Positions 1 to 8,369 of a DNA stretch of 64,000 nucleotides are shown piece after piece. A program made the translations under genes and the position numbers. Every line of letters begins with the position of its first letter. The first letter of the stretch is position 1. The stretch is taken from NCBI RefSeq assembly GCF_002749615.1, contig NZ_CP024201.1, positions 3,701,001 to 3,765,000 on the forward strand, written 5' to 3'. Below the pieces are notes generated by a model. That model was given only the letters and a program-made list of their open reading frames with translations. It did not search any database and was not told the origin of the DNA. Origin of the DNA: Caulobacter mirabilis. GTDB lineage: Bacteria > Pseudomonadota > Alphaproteobacteria > Caulobacterales > Caulobacteraceae.

Positions 1-199
1 TGGCGTTGTCCATCTGGTCGGCCGGCATCGAGACCAGCCGCGCCAGGACCTCCTGGGTCAGATCCTCCGCCTCGGCGTGGTTGCGCAGACGGCGCTGGAA
101 GAAGGCCATGAGGGCGGGCCGGTAGAACCGGCTCAGTTCCACCAATGCCGCGTCCTGACGGCCGTCCATCACTCGAAGCTGTTCCCGTGGCGCGCCCAT
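1..199 (-). CDS. ECF-type RNA polymerase sigma factor, N-terminal part (cut by window edge)
   Basis: The minus strand reads a sigma-70 region 2 from ATG 199: a Tyr-Arg-Pro-Ala-Leu segment, then FFQRRLRN and an AEAEDLTQEVLARL stretch, which is the core-binding helix typical of ECF sigma factors. An in-frame ATG at 169 is an alternative start. Region 4 lies outside the window. It sits just downstream of a TonB receptor that already has its own sigma/FecR pair at 3633-5215, so this may open a second, similar regulatory unit. Family assignment rests on about 65 residues. Confidence 0.72.
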   Translation of the reverse strand, partial: MGAPREQLRVMDGRQDAALVELSRFYRPALMAFFQRRLRNHAEAEDLTQEVLARLVSMPADQMDNA

Positions 200-247
200 G
201 CTCAGGATAAGACGCGCGAGGCCTCGAACTCTACACTTGACCGCCGA

Positions 248-285
248 CAAAAAAGAAACGGCGACGGGAGGGACTCCGTCGCCGT
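248..285 (-). terminator. Intrinsic terminator of the TonB receptor gene
   Basis: Ten-base perfect arms ACGGCGACGG (258-267) and CCGTCGCCGT (276-285) flank an 8-nt loop. Read on the minus strand the stem is followed by TTTCTTTTTTGT, a good U-tract. It lies about 60 nt past the receptor stop codon. Confidence 0.8.
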
Positions 286-289
286 AAGG

Positions 290-322
290 GTCCCGGGCGG
301 AGAGGCTGAGCTCGCCCGGGAC
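290..322. repeat. Second perfect hairpin behind the TonB receptor
   Basis: Perfect 10-base arms GTCCCGGGCG (290-299) and CGCCCGGGAC (313-322) with a 13-nt loop lie between the receptor stop codon and the U-tract terminator. It has no U-tract of its own. It may protect the 3' end of the transcript or act as a first pause hairpin. Confidence 0.55.
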
Positions 323-343
323 GTCAGGATCGAGGAAAGAGGG

Positions 344-3300
344 TTAGAAGCCCTTGGTCAGGTTCACGCCGATGATCCGCGGATCGAGGGTGAAGACGTT
401 GGCCGTCAGACCGGTGTCGTCGCTGTTGGTGAAGGTGTCGGTGATCGGCGTCTTGTCGAAGGCGTTCTTCACATAGACCTGGAACATCAGGTCGGCCGAC
501 GGCTTGCGCAGGGTCAGCGACAGGTTGACGTTGTCCCAGGCCTTCAGCCGGTCGTACTCGGTGTTGTAGACCCGGGCGTAGCTCTCGCTCTGGCGGTAGT
601 AGTCCCCGCGCAGGGTGAGGTCCCATTCGTCGAAGACGAAGGTGTACTGGGCGCCCAGGTTCATCGTCCAGTTGGGCGCGTTGGGCAGTTCGTTGCCTTC
701 CAGGTCCTGGGCGAAGCCGCGGCCGCCGTTCGGCGCCTCCGTCATCGGGTCGTACCGGATGCCGTAGAACAGCCCCCAGTCGCGCCCGGGCCCGCCGGGC
801 ATGAAGCTGCCCGTCCGCTCGGATCCATTACACAGGGCCAGAAGCGCCAGGATGTTGAGATCGTCGCCGTAGAACATGGTCGCGATACGCTCGACATGCC
901 GGCGCGGCGCGATGCAGTTCGAGGGCACCTGCAGCCAGGGACGCACCACCATCCAGTCCGGATCGCCCTGGGTGCGGTTCATGACGTCGATCGATTGGGC
1001 GCCCTTGCCGATCCGCGTCTTCAGGTAGCCCAGGTTGCCGTCGAGCTGGAAGTTGCGCGTCGGCCGCCAGACCGCCTCCAGCTCCAGCCCCCAGGTCGTG
1101 GCGTCGAAGTTCTCGTTCAGCGAGATGCGGTCGACGATCTGGGAGACCTGATAGTCGCTGTAGTCGTAGTAGAAGGCCGTCGCGTTCAGCCGCAGCTTGC
1201 CGTCGAGCAGGGTGTTCTTGGCCCCGATCTCGAAGGCGTTGACGTACTCCGGCCTGAAGGTTTCCGGCAGCGGCAGGTACTGCACCACGCTGGGATCGAT
1301 ATCGACGCGCGGCGGGTTGGCCCCGCCGCCCTTGTAGCCGCGGGCGAACGAGGCATAGACCAGCGTGTCCTCGTTCGGGGTCCAGTCGAGCACCAGCCGA
1401 CCGCTGAAGCGGCCCCACTCCTGCTTGATGTCCTGGCCCTTGGGATAGCCGCTGTTGACGTTGCCACCCGACGACGGCCCCTTGGCCAGCAGCAGCTGGC
1501 TCGGCACCGGCGTCGCCACCTTTCTATCGAGCGTGTAGCGCAGGCCCGCGGTGAACTTCAGCGCGTCCGACAGCCGCCAGTAGCCCTCGCCGAACACGGC
1601 GTAGGACTTGGTGCTGACCAGGTTCATGCTGCGGAAGTAGTTGTGCCCCTGACCGTCGATCTTGTTCAGCGGATTGGGGTCGACATAGATGCACTCGCGA
1701 TCCGTCGTGCCAGGAGGGCAAGGCGCGGTGGCGATGCCTTCGGCGGCCCCGTCTCTATTGTAGAAGTACAGGGCCAACAGACTGAAAACGTTGTTGAAGA
1801 CATAGTAGTCGTCCTGCGACTTGAAATCGAGGTAGTTGACGCCGACGTTGAAATTGAACGCGCCGTCGAAGGACGACTGGAGGCGGAACTCCTGTGACCA
1901 TTGCCGGTTGTCGGACTGGCTGATGTCCACGGACAGCATCTTGTTCGATGGTCCGAGCTGGGGATCGGTGAAGACGCCGCCAGGCGTCGGTCCCGGTCCC
2001 GGCATCGGATTGCCCCAGACATCCAGGACGCCGACCGAGTCGTTGAAGATCGGGTTGGAGTTGAAGCGGTTGTAGTCCTGGGACGAATAGTAGTCGTCCT
2101 TGGCGTAGGCCGTCTGCGAGACCAGCGTCAGGCCGTCGGCGATCTCCCACTCCAGATTCAACTGGTAGACGTCGTTCTTGGCGCGGAAGACCGGGTCGTA
2201 GGCGGTGGCGATCTCACGCAGGTTGCGGGATTGCGTCAGCCCCCCATAGGGATCGACCCCGGTGCTGATGGCCGGAACAAAAGAACCGTCGGACCGCATG
2301 CCGTAGCCGATGTTGGTGGCCAGGTAGACGTGGGCGAAGCTGGCTCCGTTGGTCACGCCGTAGGCCGCGTCGTCGTACAGCGATCCCGGAAGGCAGCCCT
2401 GGCTCAGGCGCCCCCCGAGGTAGGTCGAGACGGGCTGGCCGCCCAGCGTCCTCGGACCGGGGTCGTTCGTGCAGAGCTGCTTGCCCGTCCGCGAGCGGGT
2501 GTCGTCCTCCTCGAAATGCTGCCAGATGAAGTTGGCCTTGAAGCGGTCGGTCGGCTCCCATTCGGCGACGCCGCGGATGGACCACAGGTCGCGCCCGTTG
2601 ACGTTCTTCTGGGTGACCGAGTTGTAGTCGAAGCCGTCCCGCTGGGTCATCGCGCCCGACAGGCGCACCGCGAAGGTGTCGCCGATCGGGACGTTGATGA
2701 AGCCGCCGAGACGACGGGTCTCGTAGTTGCCGACTTCACCGCGGACCTGGCCCTCGAACGTGTCCGTCGGCATGGCCGGCAGCATGTTGACCACGCCGCC
2801 GGTGGCGTTGCGGCCGTACAGCGTCCCCTGCGGCCCGCGCAGAACCTCGACCCGCTGGACGTCGAAGAACTCGGACTCGAACAGCCGGTTCCGGATCAGC
2901 GGGGTGTTGTTGAAGCTGACCGCGACAGCCGGATCGCTGCCCGCCGACACCGCCTTGGTGCCGATCCCGCGGATCGAGAAGTTGTAGCCGCTGAAGTTGG
3001 CCTTCGAGAAGTTGACGTTCGGAACCGCCCGCAGCAGCTCGGCGCCGCCTTCGATCTTCCGCTCGTCGAGGGATTCCGCCGAGAAGGCCGAGACCGCGAT
3101 CGGCACGGTCTGGATCGACTCCTCCTTCTTCTGGGCGGTGACGATCAGCTCTTCAACGGTCGCGCTTTCGGCGCTCGGGGCGCCGTCGGACTGGGGGTCG
3201 GATGCGCCTCCGCCCTCGATGATCATGAAGGCGTCCGGCGTGCGCCGGTAGGTCAGGCCGGTGCCCTGCAGCAGCTGCCGCAGCGAGGTCTCCACGTCGC

Positions 3301-3526
3301 CCGTGCGGGTGACGCCCTGGGTCCGCTTCGAGGCCGCCAGGGTCGGGGTGAAGATGATCTGCTGCCCGCTCTGGGCCCCGAACTGGTTCAGCGCCGCGCT
3401 GAGCGGCTGAGGCGCGATCTGGATCGCCCGATCCTGAGCATAGGCGCCCCCGGCGCAGGTGATGACGGCCAGCGCGGCCACGCCGGCCAGAAGACGGTTC
3501 TGTAACGTTCTTTGCCTCGACGGCAT
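344..3526 (-). CDS. TonB-dependent outer-membrane receptor with N-terminal STN signalling domain
   Basis: A 1060-residue FecA-type transducer. Residues 1-30 are a signal peptide ending in AYA. Residues about 33-103 form a secretin/TonB short N-terminal (STN) domain. A TonB-box-like EELIVTAQK sits at 125-133, then the plug (with RVEVLRGPQGTLYGRNATGG), then a beta-barrel to the terminal Phe. STN receptors pass a ligand-bound signal to a FecR anti-sigma factor in the inner membrane, and both partners are encoded immediately upstream (3633-5215) on the same strand. The start is the ATG at 3526, preceded by GGGGGAG. Substrate is unknown; nothing in the sequence singles out iron, B12 or a carbohydrate. 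Confidence 0.93.
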   Translation of the reverse strand: MPSRQRTLQNRLLAGVAALAVITCAGGAYAQDRAIQIAPQPLSAALNQFGAQSGQQIIFTPTLAASKRTQGVTRTGDVETSLRQLLQGTGLTYRRTPDAFMIIEGGGASDPQSDGAPSAESATVEELIVTAQKKEESIQTVPIAVSAFSAESLDERKIEGGAELLRAVPNVNFSKANFSGYNFSIRGIGTKAVSAGSDPAVAVSFNNTPLIRNRLFESEFFDVQRVEVLRGPQGTLYGRNATGGVVNMLPAMPTDTFEGQVRGEVGNYETRRLGGFINVPIGDTFAVRLSGAMTQRDGFDYNSVTQKNVNGRDLWSIRGVAEWEPTDRFKANFIWQHFEEDDTRSRTGKQLCTNDPGPRTLGGQPVSTYLGGRLSQGCLPGSLYDDAAYGVTNGASFAHVYLATNIGYGMRSDGSFVPAISTGVDPYGGLTQSRNLREIATAYDPVFRAKNDVYQLNLEWEIADGLTLVSQTAYAKDDYYSSQDYNRFNSNPIFNDSVGVLDVWGNPMPGPGPTPGGVFTDPQLGPSNKMLSVDISQSDNRQWSQEFRLQSSFDGAFNFNVGVNYLDFKSQDDYYVFNNVFSLLALYFYNRDGAAEGIATAPCPPGTTDRECIYVDPNPLNKIDGQGHNYFRSMNLVSTKSYAVFGEGYWRLSDALKFTAGLRYTLDRKVATPVPSQLLLAKGPSSGGNVNSGYPKGQDIKQEWGRFSGRLVLDWTPNEDTLVYASFARGYKGGGANPPRVDIDPSVVQYLPLPETFRPEYVNAFEIGAKNTLLDGKLRLNATAFYYDYSDYQVSQIVDRISLNENFDATTWGLELEAVWRPTRNFQLDGNLGYLKTRIGKGAQSIDVMNRTQGDPDWMVVRPWLQVPSNCIAPRRHVERIATMFYGDDLNILALLALCNGSERTGSFMPGGPGRDWGLFYGIRYDPMTEAPNGGRGFAQDLEGNELPNAPNWTMNLGAQYTFVFDEWDLTLRGDYYRQSESYARVYNTEYDRLKAWDNVNLSLTLRKPSADLMFQVYVKNAFDKTPITDTFTNSDDTGLTANVFTLDPRIIGVNLTKGF

Positions 3527-3632
3527 GTTTCGCTCCCCCGTATGTCTGGGAGCTGTCGTCGCCCCCTATTGTTCTAGGAGCCGACTTTTCCGGGACGCCC
3601 CATACTCGCCTCGAAAAATATCGACATCTTTG

Positions 3633-4688
3633 TTAGTAGGCGCGCAGGTGCACCGCTTCGGCTGTCGCGTCGTCGGCCCGGGCGATGCGGTAGGCCTCGA
3701 TCGTCCGCACGAAACTGTCGACCTGGCCGGGCCTGAAGACGCCGCTGATCCGGGCCTTCTCGACGGCCTTGTCATCGATGACGATCTTCTTGTCGGAGTA
3801 GCGGTTCAGCTCCTCGACCACCGTCGCCAGGGCGGCGTCGTCGAAGATCAGCTGGCCGCGGGTCCAGCTGGTCTCCACCACCACGTTGGCCGCCGTCACC
3901 CGCCATTCGGCCTGAGGCGGCGCGACGAGCTGCGAGCCGGCGCTCATGTCGACCGTCTGGGCGCTGGCCACGCTGACGCCGGCGGCCCTGGCGGCGGGGC
4001 GATCGCCCGGATGCACCGGCGGCGGCAGCGGCGTCTCGACCCGCACCCGTCCCTCGACGAGGGTCACCTTGACCTGACCGCTGTCCAGCCGGACCTCGAA
4101 GGCCGTGCCCAGGGCGGTGACCGTCTTGCCGCCGGCGGCGACCACGAACGGACGCGTCGGATCGTGGGCGACCTTGAAATAGGCTTGCCCCCGCTCGAGG
4201 TAGACCAGCCGCTGTTCCCGATCCGCCCGCGTGCGAACGACGCTGTCGGTGCCCAGGATCAGCTCCGAGCCGTCCGGCAGCGTCACTGTCGACTGTTCGC
4301 CGACGGCCGTCTGGAACGACTGGTCCTTCAGCGGATGCGGCCCGCTCCACACCGTCCAGCCGACGCCGCCGGCCGTCGCCAGGCAAGCGGCGGCCAGTAC
4401 GGCGGCGGCGATCGGCCCGAAGGCGGACCGGCGGCGCGCGGCGGGCCCCGCCCAGCGCTCGCGCAGCGCCAGAACCTGAGGGTCGGTGCGTAGGGCTCCC
4501 GCGCCGGCCCAGGCCAGCCGCATCGAGTCATAGGCTCTGCGGTGCGCCGGCGCGGCCTCGAGCCAGGTCTGCAGCGCCGCCTCGTCCGCCTCGGTCAGGT
4601 CGCCGGAACGACGGCGCGCGAACCAGCCGGCGGCGATGTCGCGCGGATCGCCTAGGGTCTCTTCTGGGTCCGGTCTGTAGCGGGTCAT
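3633..4688 (-). CDS. FecR-family anti-sigma factor / sigma regulator
   Basis: 351 residues. The cytoplasmic N-terminal part (about 15-60) has the DUF4880-like WLEAAPAHRRAYD helix. A single membrane segment follows at about 89-112, then a periplasmic FecR domain with VTLPDGSELILGTDS and FVVAAGGKTVTALGTAFEVR, and a C-terminal STN-like tail. By analogy with FecR it relays the receptor signal to the sigma factor encoded just upstream. Its ATG overlaps the sigma factor stop codon by 4 nt (4685-4688), so the two are translationally coupled. It is the middle gene of a sigma, FecR, receptor series. Confidence 0.9.
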   Translation of the reverse strand: MTRYRPDPEETLGDPRDIAAGWFARRRSGDLTEADEAALQTWLEAAPAHRRAYDSMRLAWAGAGALRTDPQVLALRERWAGPAARRRSAFGPIAAAVLAAACLATAGGVGWTVWSGPHPLKDQSFQTAVGEQSTVTLPDGSELILGTDSVVRTRADREQRLVYLERGQAYFKVAHDPTRPFVVAAGGKTVTALGTAFEVRLDSGQVKVTLVEGRVRVETPLPPPVHPGDRPAARAAGVSVASAQTVDMSAGSQLVAPPQAEWRVTAANVVVETSWTRGQLIFDDAALATVVEELNRYSDKKIVIDDKAVEKARISGVFRPGQVDSFVRTIEAYRIARADDATAEAVHLRAY

Positions 4689-5215
4689 AGGTCCGGGTCC
4701 AGGCTCAACGAAATACGCCGCAGGGCGCGTTGGATCAGATGCTCGACCGCCTTCTTGGATATCCGCATCCGAACGGCGATCGCGGCGTAGGTCATCTCTT
4801 CGAAGCGGTGCAGCATGAAGGCTTCGCTGCAGCGGGGCGGGAGGGCCTGCATCGCCGCCAGCACTCGGGCCAGGGCTTCCTTGTCCAGCAACACCCGCTC
4901 GGGCGAGACCTCGTCGCCGGGATCGTGAACCCCGTCGAGCGGATCATGCTCGCTCCAGTCCCAGGTCCGCCGCCGATGTCGCCGCGCCACGACGTTGGCC
5001 GCCGTGCGGAAGATGTAGCCCTCGATGTTCTCGATCGGCGCCTCGGATCCGCTGCGCACTTGGAGGCTCATGAACACCTCCTGGACCAGGTCGTCGGCGT
5101 CGCTGGTCCCGACCTTGCGCTGGAAATAGCGCCGCAGCGCCGGCTCATAGCGCGCCACCCAGCCGCTCAGATCATCCGGCTGCGGCGCGGCGATCGGCAT
5201 CCTAGGCGGCGACAT
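4685..5215 (-). CDS. ECF RNA polymerase sigma factor, FecI-like
   Basis: 176 residues with the two expected ECF domains. Region 2 contains YFQRKVGTSDADDLVQEVF and NIEGYIFRTAANVVARR. Region 4 contains LPPRCSEAFMLHRFEEMTY followed by a helix-turn-helix ending in QRALRRI. It presumably drives the TonB receptor at 344-3526, and perhaps itself, when FecR is activated. It starts at ATG 5215; 130 nt of non-coding DNA separate it from the hydrolase gene at 5346. No promoter for an ECF factor could be pinned down by eye. Confidence 0.9.
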   Translation of the reverse strand: MSPPRMPIAAPQPDDLSGWVARYEPALRRYFQRKVGTSDADDLVQEVFMSLQVRSGSEAPIENIEGYIFRTAANVVARRHRRRTWDWSEHDPLDGVHDPGDEVSPERVLLDKEALARVLAAMQALPPRCSEAFMLHRFEEMTYAAIAVRMRISKKAVEHLIQRALRRISLSLDPDL

Positions 5216-5345
5216 CAGACGCTCCAGACTCGCATCGGCGCATCCGCCCGCCGTCGAACGAACAGGAGCGCCCCCAAGAAGCTAGAGTCCGCGAACCGCC
5301 GACACCCCATGCGCGCCCGAACGAAAACCATGGACGCGCCTCTCT

Positions 5346-6530
5346 TCAATCCCCGTCCGGCTTCGGCGGCGGCGCCCCGAACAGCGCCTGGACCAGGCCG
5401 CGGTAGTAGGCCGCCATCAGCGGCTCGTCCCCAATCAGCTCGACCACTCGCGTGATCGCCGCCCAGCCGTTGGCCCCGTTGACGAAGATGACCGCCCCGT
5501 CGCGACCATCCGGCGAAAAGTAGACGAGGTCGGTCTGGCCCTCGTCGTTGCCGGTGTGCTGCAGCACCTGGTGATCGCCATAGCGGTGAACCTGCCAGCC
5601 CAGGGCGTAGCCGTAGGCGTCGGGGCAGCGGGCGACCAGCTTGCGCGGACAGCCGTAGATCGCGTCGCCGTCGAGGTCGGTCAGGATCGTCTCCCGCAGC
5701 GCCGCCGTCCGTGGCTCGCGCGCGGCGATCACTTTCGACAGGAAGGTCGCATAGGCCGGCGCAGTAGTGATCAGGTCGTAGGCGGCCCCAACGCCGCTCC
5801 CCTCCTTCAGACCTGGATAGAGGCTGTCGATCGAGACGAAGGCGCCCTCGCTGTTCACCGGCAGCGCCAGCCGCCCGTCGGTCCAGGCGGGCAGCTCGCC
5901 GACGGCCATCTCCTTCACGCCCATCGGCGTGAGCAGCGTCTCGGCCGCGAGCGCCCGCAGCGACTTGCCGGTCTTGGCCTGGGCGTAGCGGGCGGCCAGC
6001 TCGATCCCCGCGCCCGAGTAGCGGTAGCGGGTCCCGGGCTCCCAGTCGAAGGCCAGCTTGCCGTCGTCATAGTCGTCCGGCCAGTTGCGCAGACCCGACC
6101 GGTGCGACAGCAGGAGGCGCGGGGTGAGCTTGCGGTAGCGGGGATCGCCCTCCAGGTCTGGGTTGCGGACGTAGCCGGCGATCGGTTCGTCGAGGTCGAT
6201 CCGACCGGCCACGGCCAGGGCGATCAAGGTCTCCGCCGTCACCGTCTTGGCGATCGAGGCGGTGTTGAAGACCGTCCGTTCCGTGGTCGCCGCATCGGGG
6301 CTCTGCCGACCGTAGTAGCCGGTCCAGGCCACCCGCCCGTCGCGGATCACCGCGATCCCGATTCCGCCGAGTCTCCCGTCCTTGAGCAGGCCCGGCGCCT
6401 CCCGGGCCATCCGGCGATCGAGCTCGGCGGGGCTCGCGCCCGCCCAGGCCGATGTCGCGGCGACCAGCGCCGCCGCAATCGCCGCCGCCCCGAGCGGCCA
6501 GCGACCGAACCCTTCACGCGATCCAGACAC
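5346..6530 (-). CDS. Exported beta-lactamase-fold serine hydrolase (class C / PBP4-like family)
   Basis: The best start is GTG at 6530, preceded by GAGGGG; the frame is also open to a TTG at 6590. This gives about 394 residues with an N-terminal hydrophobic segment ending in SAWA, so the protein is probably exported. The SxxK nucleophile motif is SIAK, near residue 92. The second motif reads YSG instead of the usual YxN, and the third is HTG. The family includes esterases, D-aminopeptidases and class C beta-lactamases. The altered YxN motif argues against assuming beta-lactamase activity. It lies directly after another member of the same fold (6600-8282). Confidence 0.85.
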   Translation of the reverse strand: MSGSREGFGRWPLGAAAIAAALVAATSAWAGASPAELDRRMAREAPGLLKDGRLGGIGIAVIRDGRVAWTGYYGRQSPDAATTERTVFNTASIAKTVTAETLIALAVAGRIDLDEPIAGYVRNPDLEGDPRYRKLTPRLLLSHRSGLRNWPDDYDDGKLAFDWEPGTRYRYSGAGIELAARYAQAKTGKSLRALAAETLLTPMGVKEMAVGELPAWTDGRLALPVNSEGAFVSIDSLYPGLKEGSGVGAAYDLITTAPAYATFLSKVIAAREPRTAALRETILTDLDGDAIYGCPRKLVARCPDAYGYALGWQVHRYGDHQVLQHTGNDEGQTDLVYFSPDGRDGAVIFVNGANGWAAITRVVELIGDEPLMAAYYRGLVQALFGAPPPKPDGD

Positions 6531-6599
6531 TCGCCCCTCGCACGCACCTTCGACGACGCAGACACTGAGGGGGTCCGGCGGTGAAGGCAACGGCCCGCG

Positions 6600-8282
6600 T
6601 CAGCCGCCGCCGGTACGGACGAAGCGCACACCTTCCGCGACCGCGCCCGACACGACCATGCCGTCGACCACGCCATCCGGGCTGCGCGTGAAGACAGCCC
6701 GACCGAAGAAGGCCTGAGGCGAGGCGAAGACGTCGGGCTGATAGGGCGTCAGCGGCAGGTCGCTCAGCCGCGGATGCCGGGCGACGAGCCGCCCGTCCTT
6801 CAGGAAGAGACGATAGGCCGTATCGAGCTCGTCGCTCTCGTAACCGCCGACATAGGCGGCCAGGTCGACCAGGCCGGCTTCGAATGGCTGGAGGACGATG
6901 CGCGGAGCGTCGAGCGAGCCGTTCATGCCGAGCCGATACTTGAGGCCCGGCGCCCGTCCGGCGACCGGCGGAGCGAACTCCAGCCGAACGTCTGTCTTCG
7001 GGTCGAGCAGGAAGGCGCCGTCCGACAGGGCCTGGAGGCGCTCGCTGCCCTTCGCCCCGCGCATCCGCCAGGACAGGCCATCGCCCCCCGCCGTCACCGA
7101 CAGGATGATCCCGGGAAACAGCTCGTAGTCACCGGTCAAGGCGTCCAGCCGCCGGCGATCCGGCGCGGCGACCGGCGTCGAAACCCTCGCCGGCTCCAAG
7201 CCCTCGGCCAGCCAGATGTCGGCCATGTCGTAGGCGGTCTTGGCCATGTCGAAATCCGAGCGGTTGCTGAGCACCGCGACGGAAAACCGCCGGCTGGGCG
7301 CTCGCAACAGGAAGGCGCGGTAGCCCGCCTCCCGGCCGCCGTGGCTCCAGGTTTCCAGTCCGCGATAAACGTGGCGTTCCTGGCCGCCGGCGTAGTGGTG
7401 CGCCGCGCCGCCAACGCTCTCCCGCTCGGCCATCAGCCTCATGACCTTCGGTCCGCCGATCGCGCCGGTCTCGAAGTTGGCCGCCCAGCGCAGCAGATCG
7501 CTGGTCGTGGTCAGCAGCCCCGTCGGACCCGTGATCGAGCCTGTAACGCCAGCGCGCCGAAGGCCGTCGCGGCTCTTGCGATAGCCCTCGGCGCGACGGG
7601 GCGTGATCCGTTCCGGGTCGTCCTCGAACCGTGTGTCGGCCATGTCGAGCGGGTCGAAGATCCGCGCCTTGCAGAAGGCCGCCAGCGACTGGCCCGACAG
7701 CCGCTCGACGATCCTGGCCAGCAGGAAGTAGCCGCCGTTAGTGTACTGGAAGCGCGATCCCGGCGAGAAGTTCAGGCCGCGCTGACGGAGGAACAGCCGC
7801 TCGGCCTGTTCGTCGGTGACCGGGTCCTCCGCCCCCCAGCCCGCCATCTGCATCAGAATCTCGTCTCGCACGCCGCCGGTGTGCCGGACCAGGTGGTGCA
7901 GCCGCAGGTCTGCGCCGAGCGCGGCGGTCTCCGGGATGTGGCGACTCAGCGGGTCGTCCAGCGACGCGCGCCCCTCCGCGACCAGCAGCATCAGGGCGAA
8001 GGCGGTGAACTGCTTCGACACCGAGGCGGCCCGGAACACAGTGGCCGGAGCGATGGCGGTCCCCTGCTCCAGATCGGCGAGACCGTGTCCCCTCGAATAG
8101 ACCGTCCGTCCATCCAGGGAGGCGGCGACGGCGACGCCCGGCTGGTCCATTGTCGCCCAGGGCGCGAGCAGCCGGTTCGTCGCCTCCACGCGGGGATCGC
8201 CGCTGGCTCCCGCCGCCCCGGGAGCCAGACTGAAGGCGGACAGGGCGCCGATCAGCGCGCCGCGACGGGTGGAAGCGAACAT
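6600..8282 (-). CDS. Exported beta-lactamase-fold serine hydrolase with C-terminal extension
   Basis: 560 residues from ATG 8282. The N-terminus, with two Arg before a hydrophobic run ending in GAAGASG, looks like an export signal (Sec or Tat). The catalytic motifs are SVSK (S87, K90), YTN, and HGG in place of the KTG triad. Residues from about 370 form an extra C-terminal beta-rich domain, as in several D-aminopeptidase-like or esterase members. It precedes the related hydrolase at 5346-6530 by 69 nt, so the two are probably co-transcribed. The substrate cannot be read from the sequence. Confidence 0.87.
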   Translation of the reverse strand: MFASTRRGALIGALSAFSLAPGAAGASGDPRVEATNRLLAPWATMDQPGVAVAASLDGRTVYSRGHGLADLEQGTAIAPATVFRAASVSKQFTAFALMLLVAEGRASLDDPLSRHIPETAALGADLRLHHLVRHTGGVRDEILMQMAGWGAEDPVTDEQAERLFLRQRGLNFSPGSRFQYTNGGYFLLARIVERLSGQSLAAFCKARIFDPLDMADTRFEDDPERITPRRAEGYRKSRDGLRRAGVTGSITGPTGLLTTTSDLLRWAANFETGAIGGPKVMRLMAERESVGGAAHHYAGGQERHVYRGLETWSHGGREAGYRAFLLRAPSRRFSVAVLSNRSDFDMAKTAYDMADIWLAEGLEPARVSTPVAAPDRRRLDALTGDYELFPGIILSVTAGGDGLSWRMRGAKGSERLQALSDGAFLLDPKTDVRLEFAPPVAGRAPGLKYRLGMNGSLDAPRIVLQPFEAGLVDLAAYVGGYESDELDTAYRLFLKDGRLVARHPRLSDLPLTPYQPDVFASPQAFFGRAVFTRSPDGVVDGMVVSGAVAEGVRFVRTGGG

Positions 8283-8336
8283 GGAAGAGCCCTCGAATAG
8301 TGAAGACCCTGGGATGGCCCCTCTTCCACACGCCCT

Positions 8337-8360
8337 CGACCGACTTCGCGAAGTCGGTCG
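8337..8360. repeat. 24-bp perfect palindrome between AraC and hydrolase genes
   Basis: CGACCGACTTCG followed directly by its own reverse complement, with no spacer, lies 10 nt past the AraC stop codon and about 55 nt upstream of the hydrolase start. There is no U-tract on the minus strand. It could be a termination hairpin, or an operator for the neighbouring AraC regulator or another dimeric protein. Confidence 0.5.
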
Positions 8361-8369
8361 TCTTTGCGT

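Noticed and set aside
77..3505. Long plus-strand open frames opposite the first TonB receptor
   Set aside because: They are low-complexity Arg/Val/Gly/Asp-rich mirror frames caused by high GC at third positions; the minus strand carries a full receptor with signal peptide, STN, plug and barrel.
5346..8282. A beta-lactam resistance locus
   Set aside because: The hydrolases share the class C fold but have altered second or third motifs (YSG, HTG, HGG) and no AmpR-type regulator; the family is mostly esterases and peptidases.
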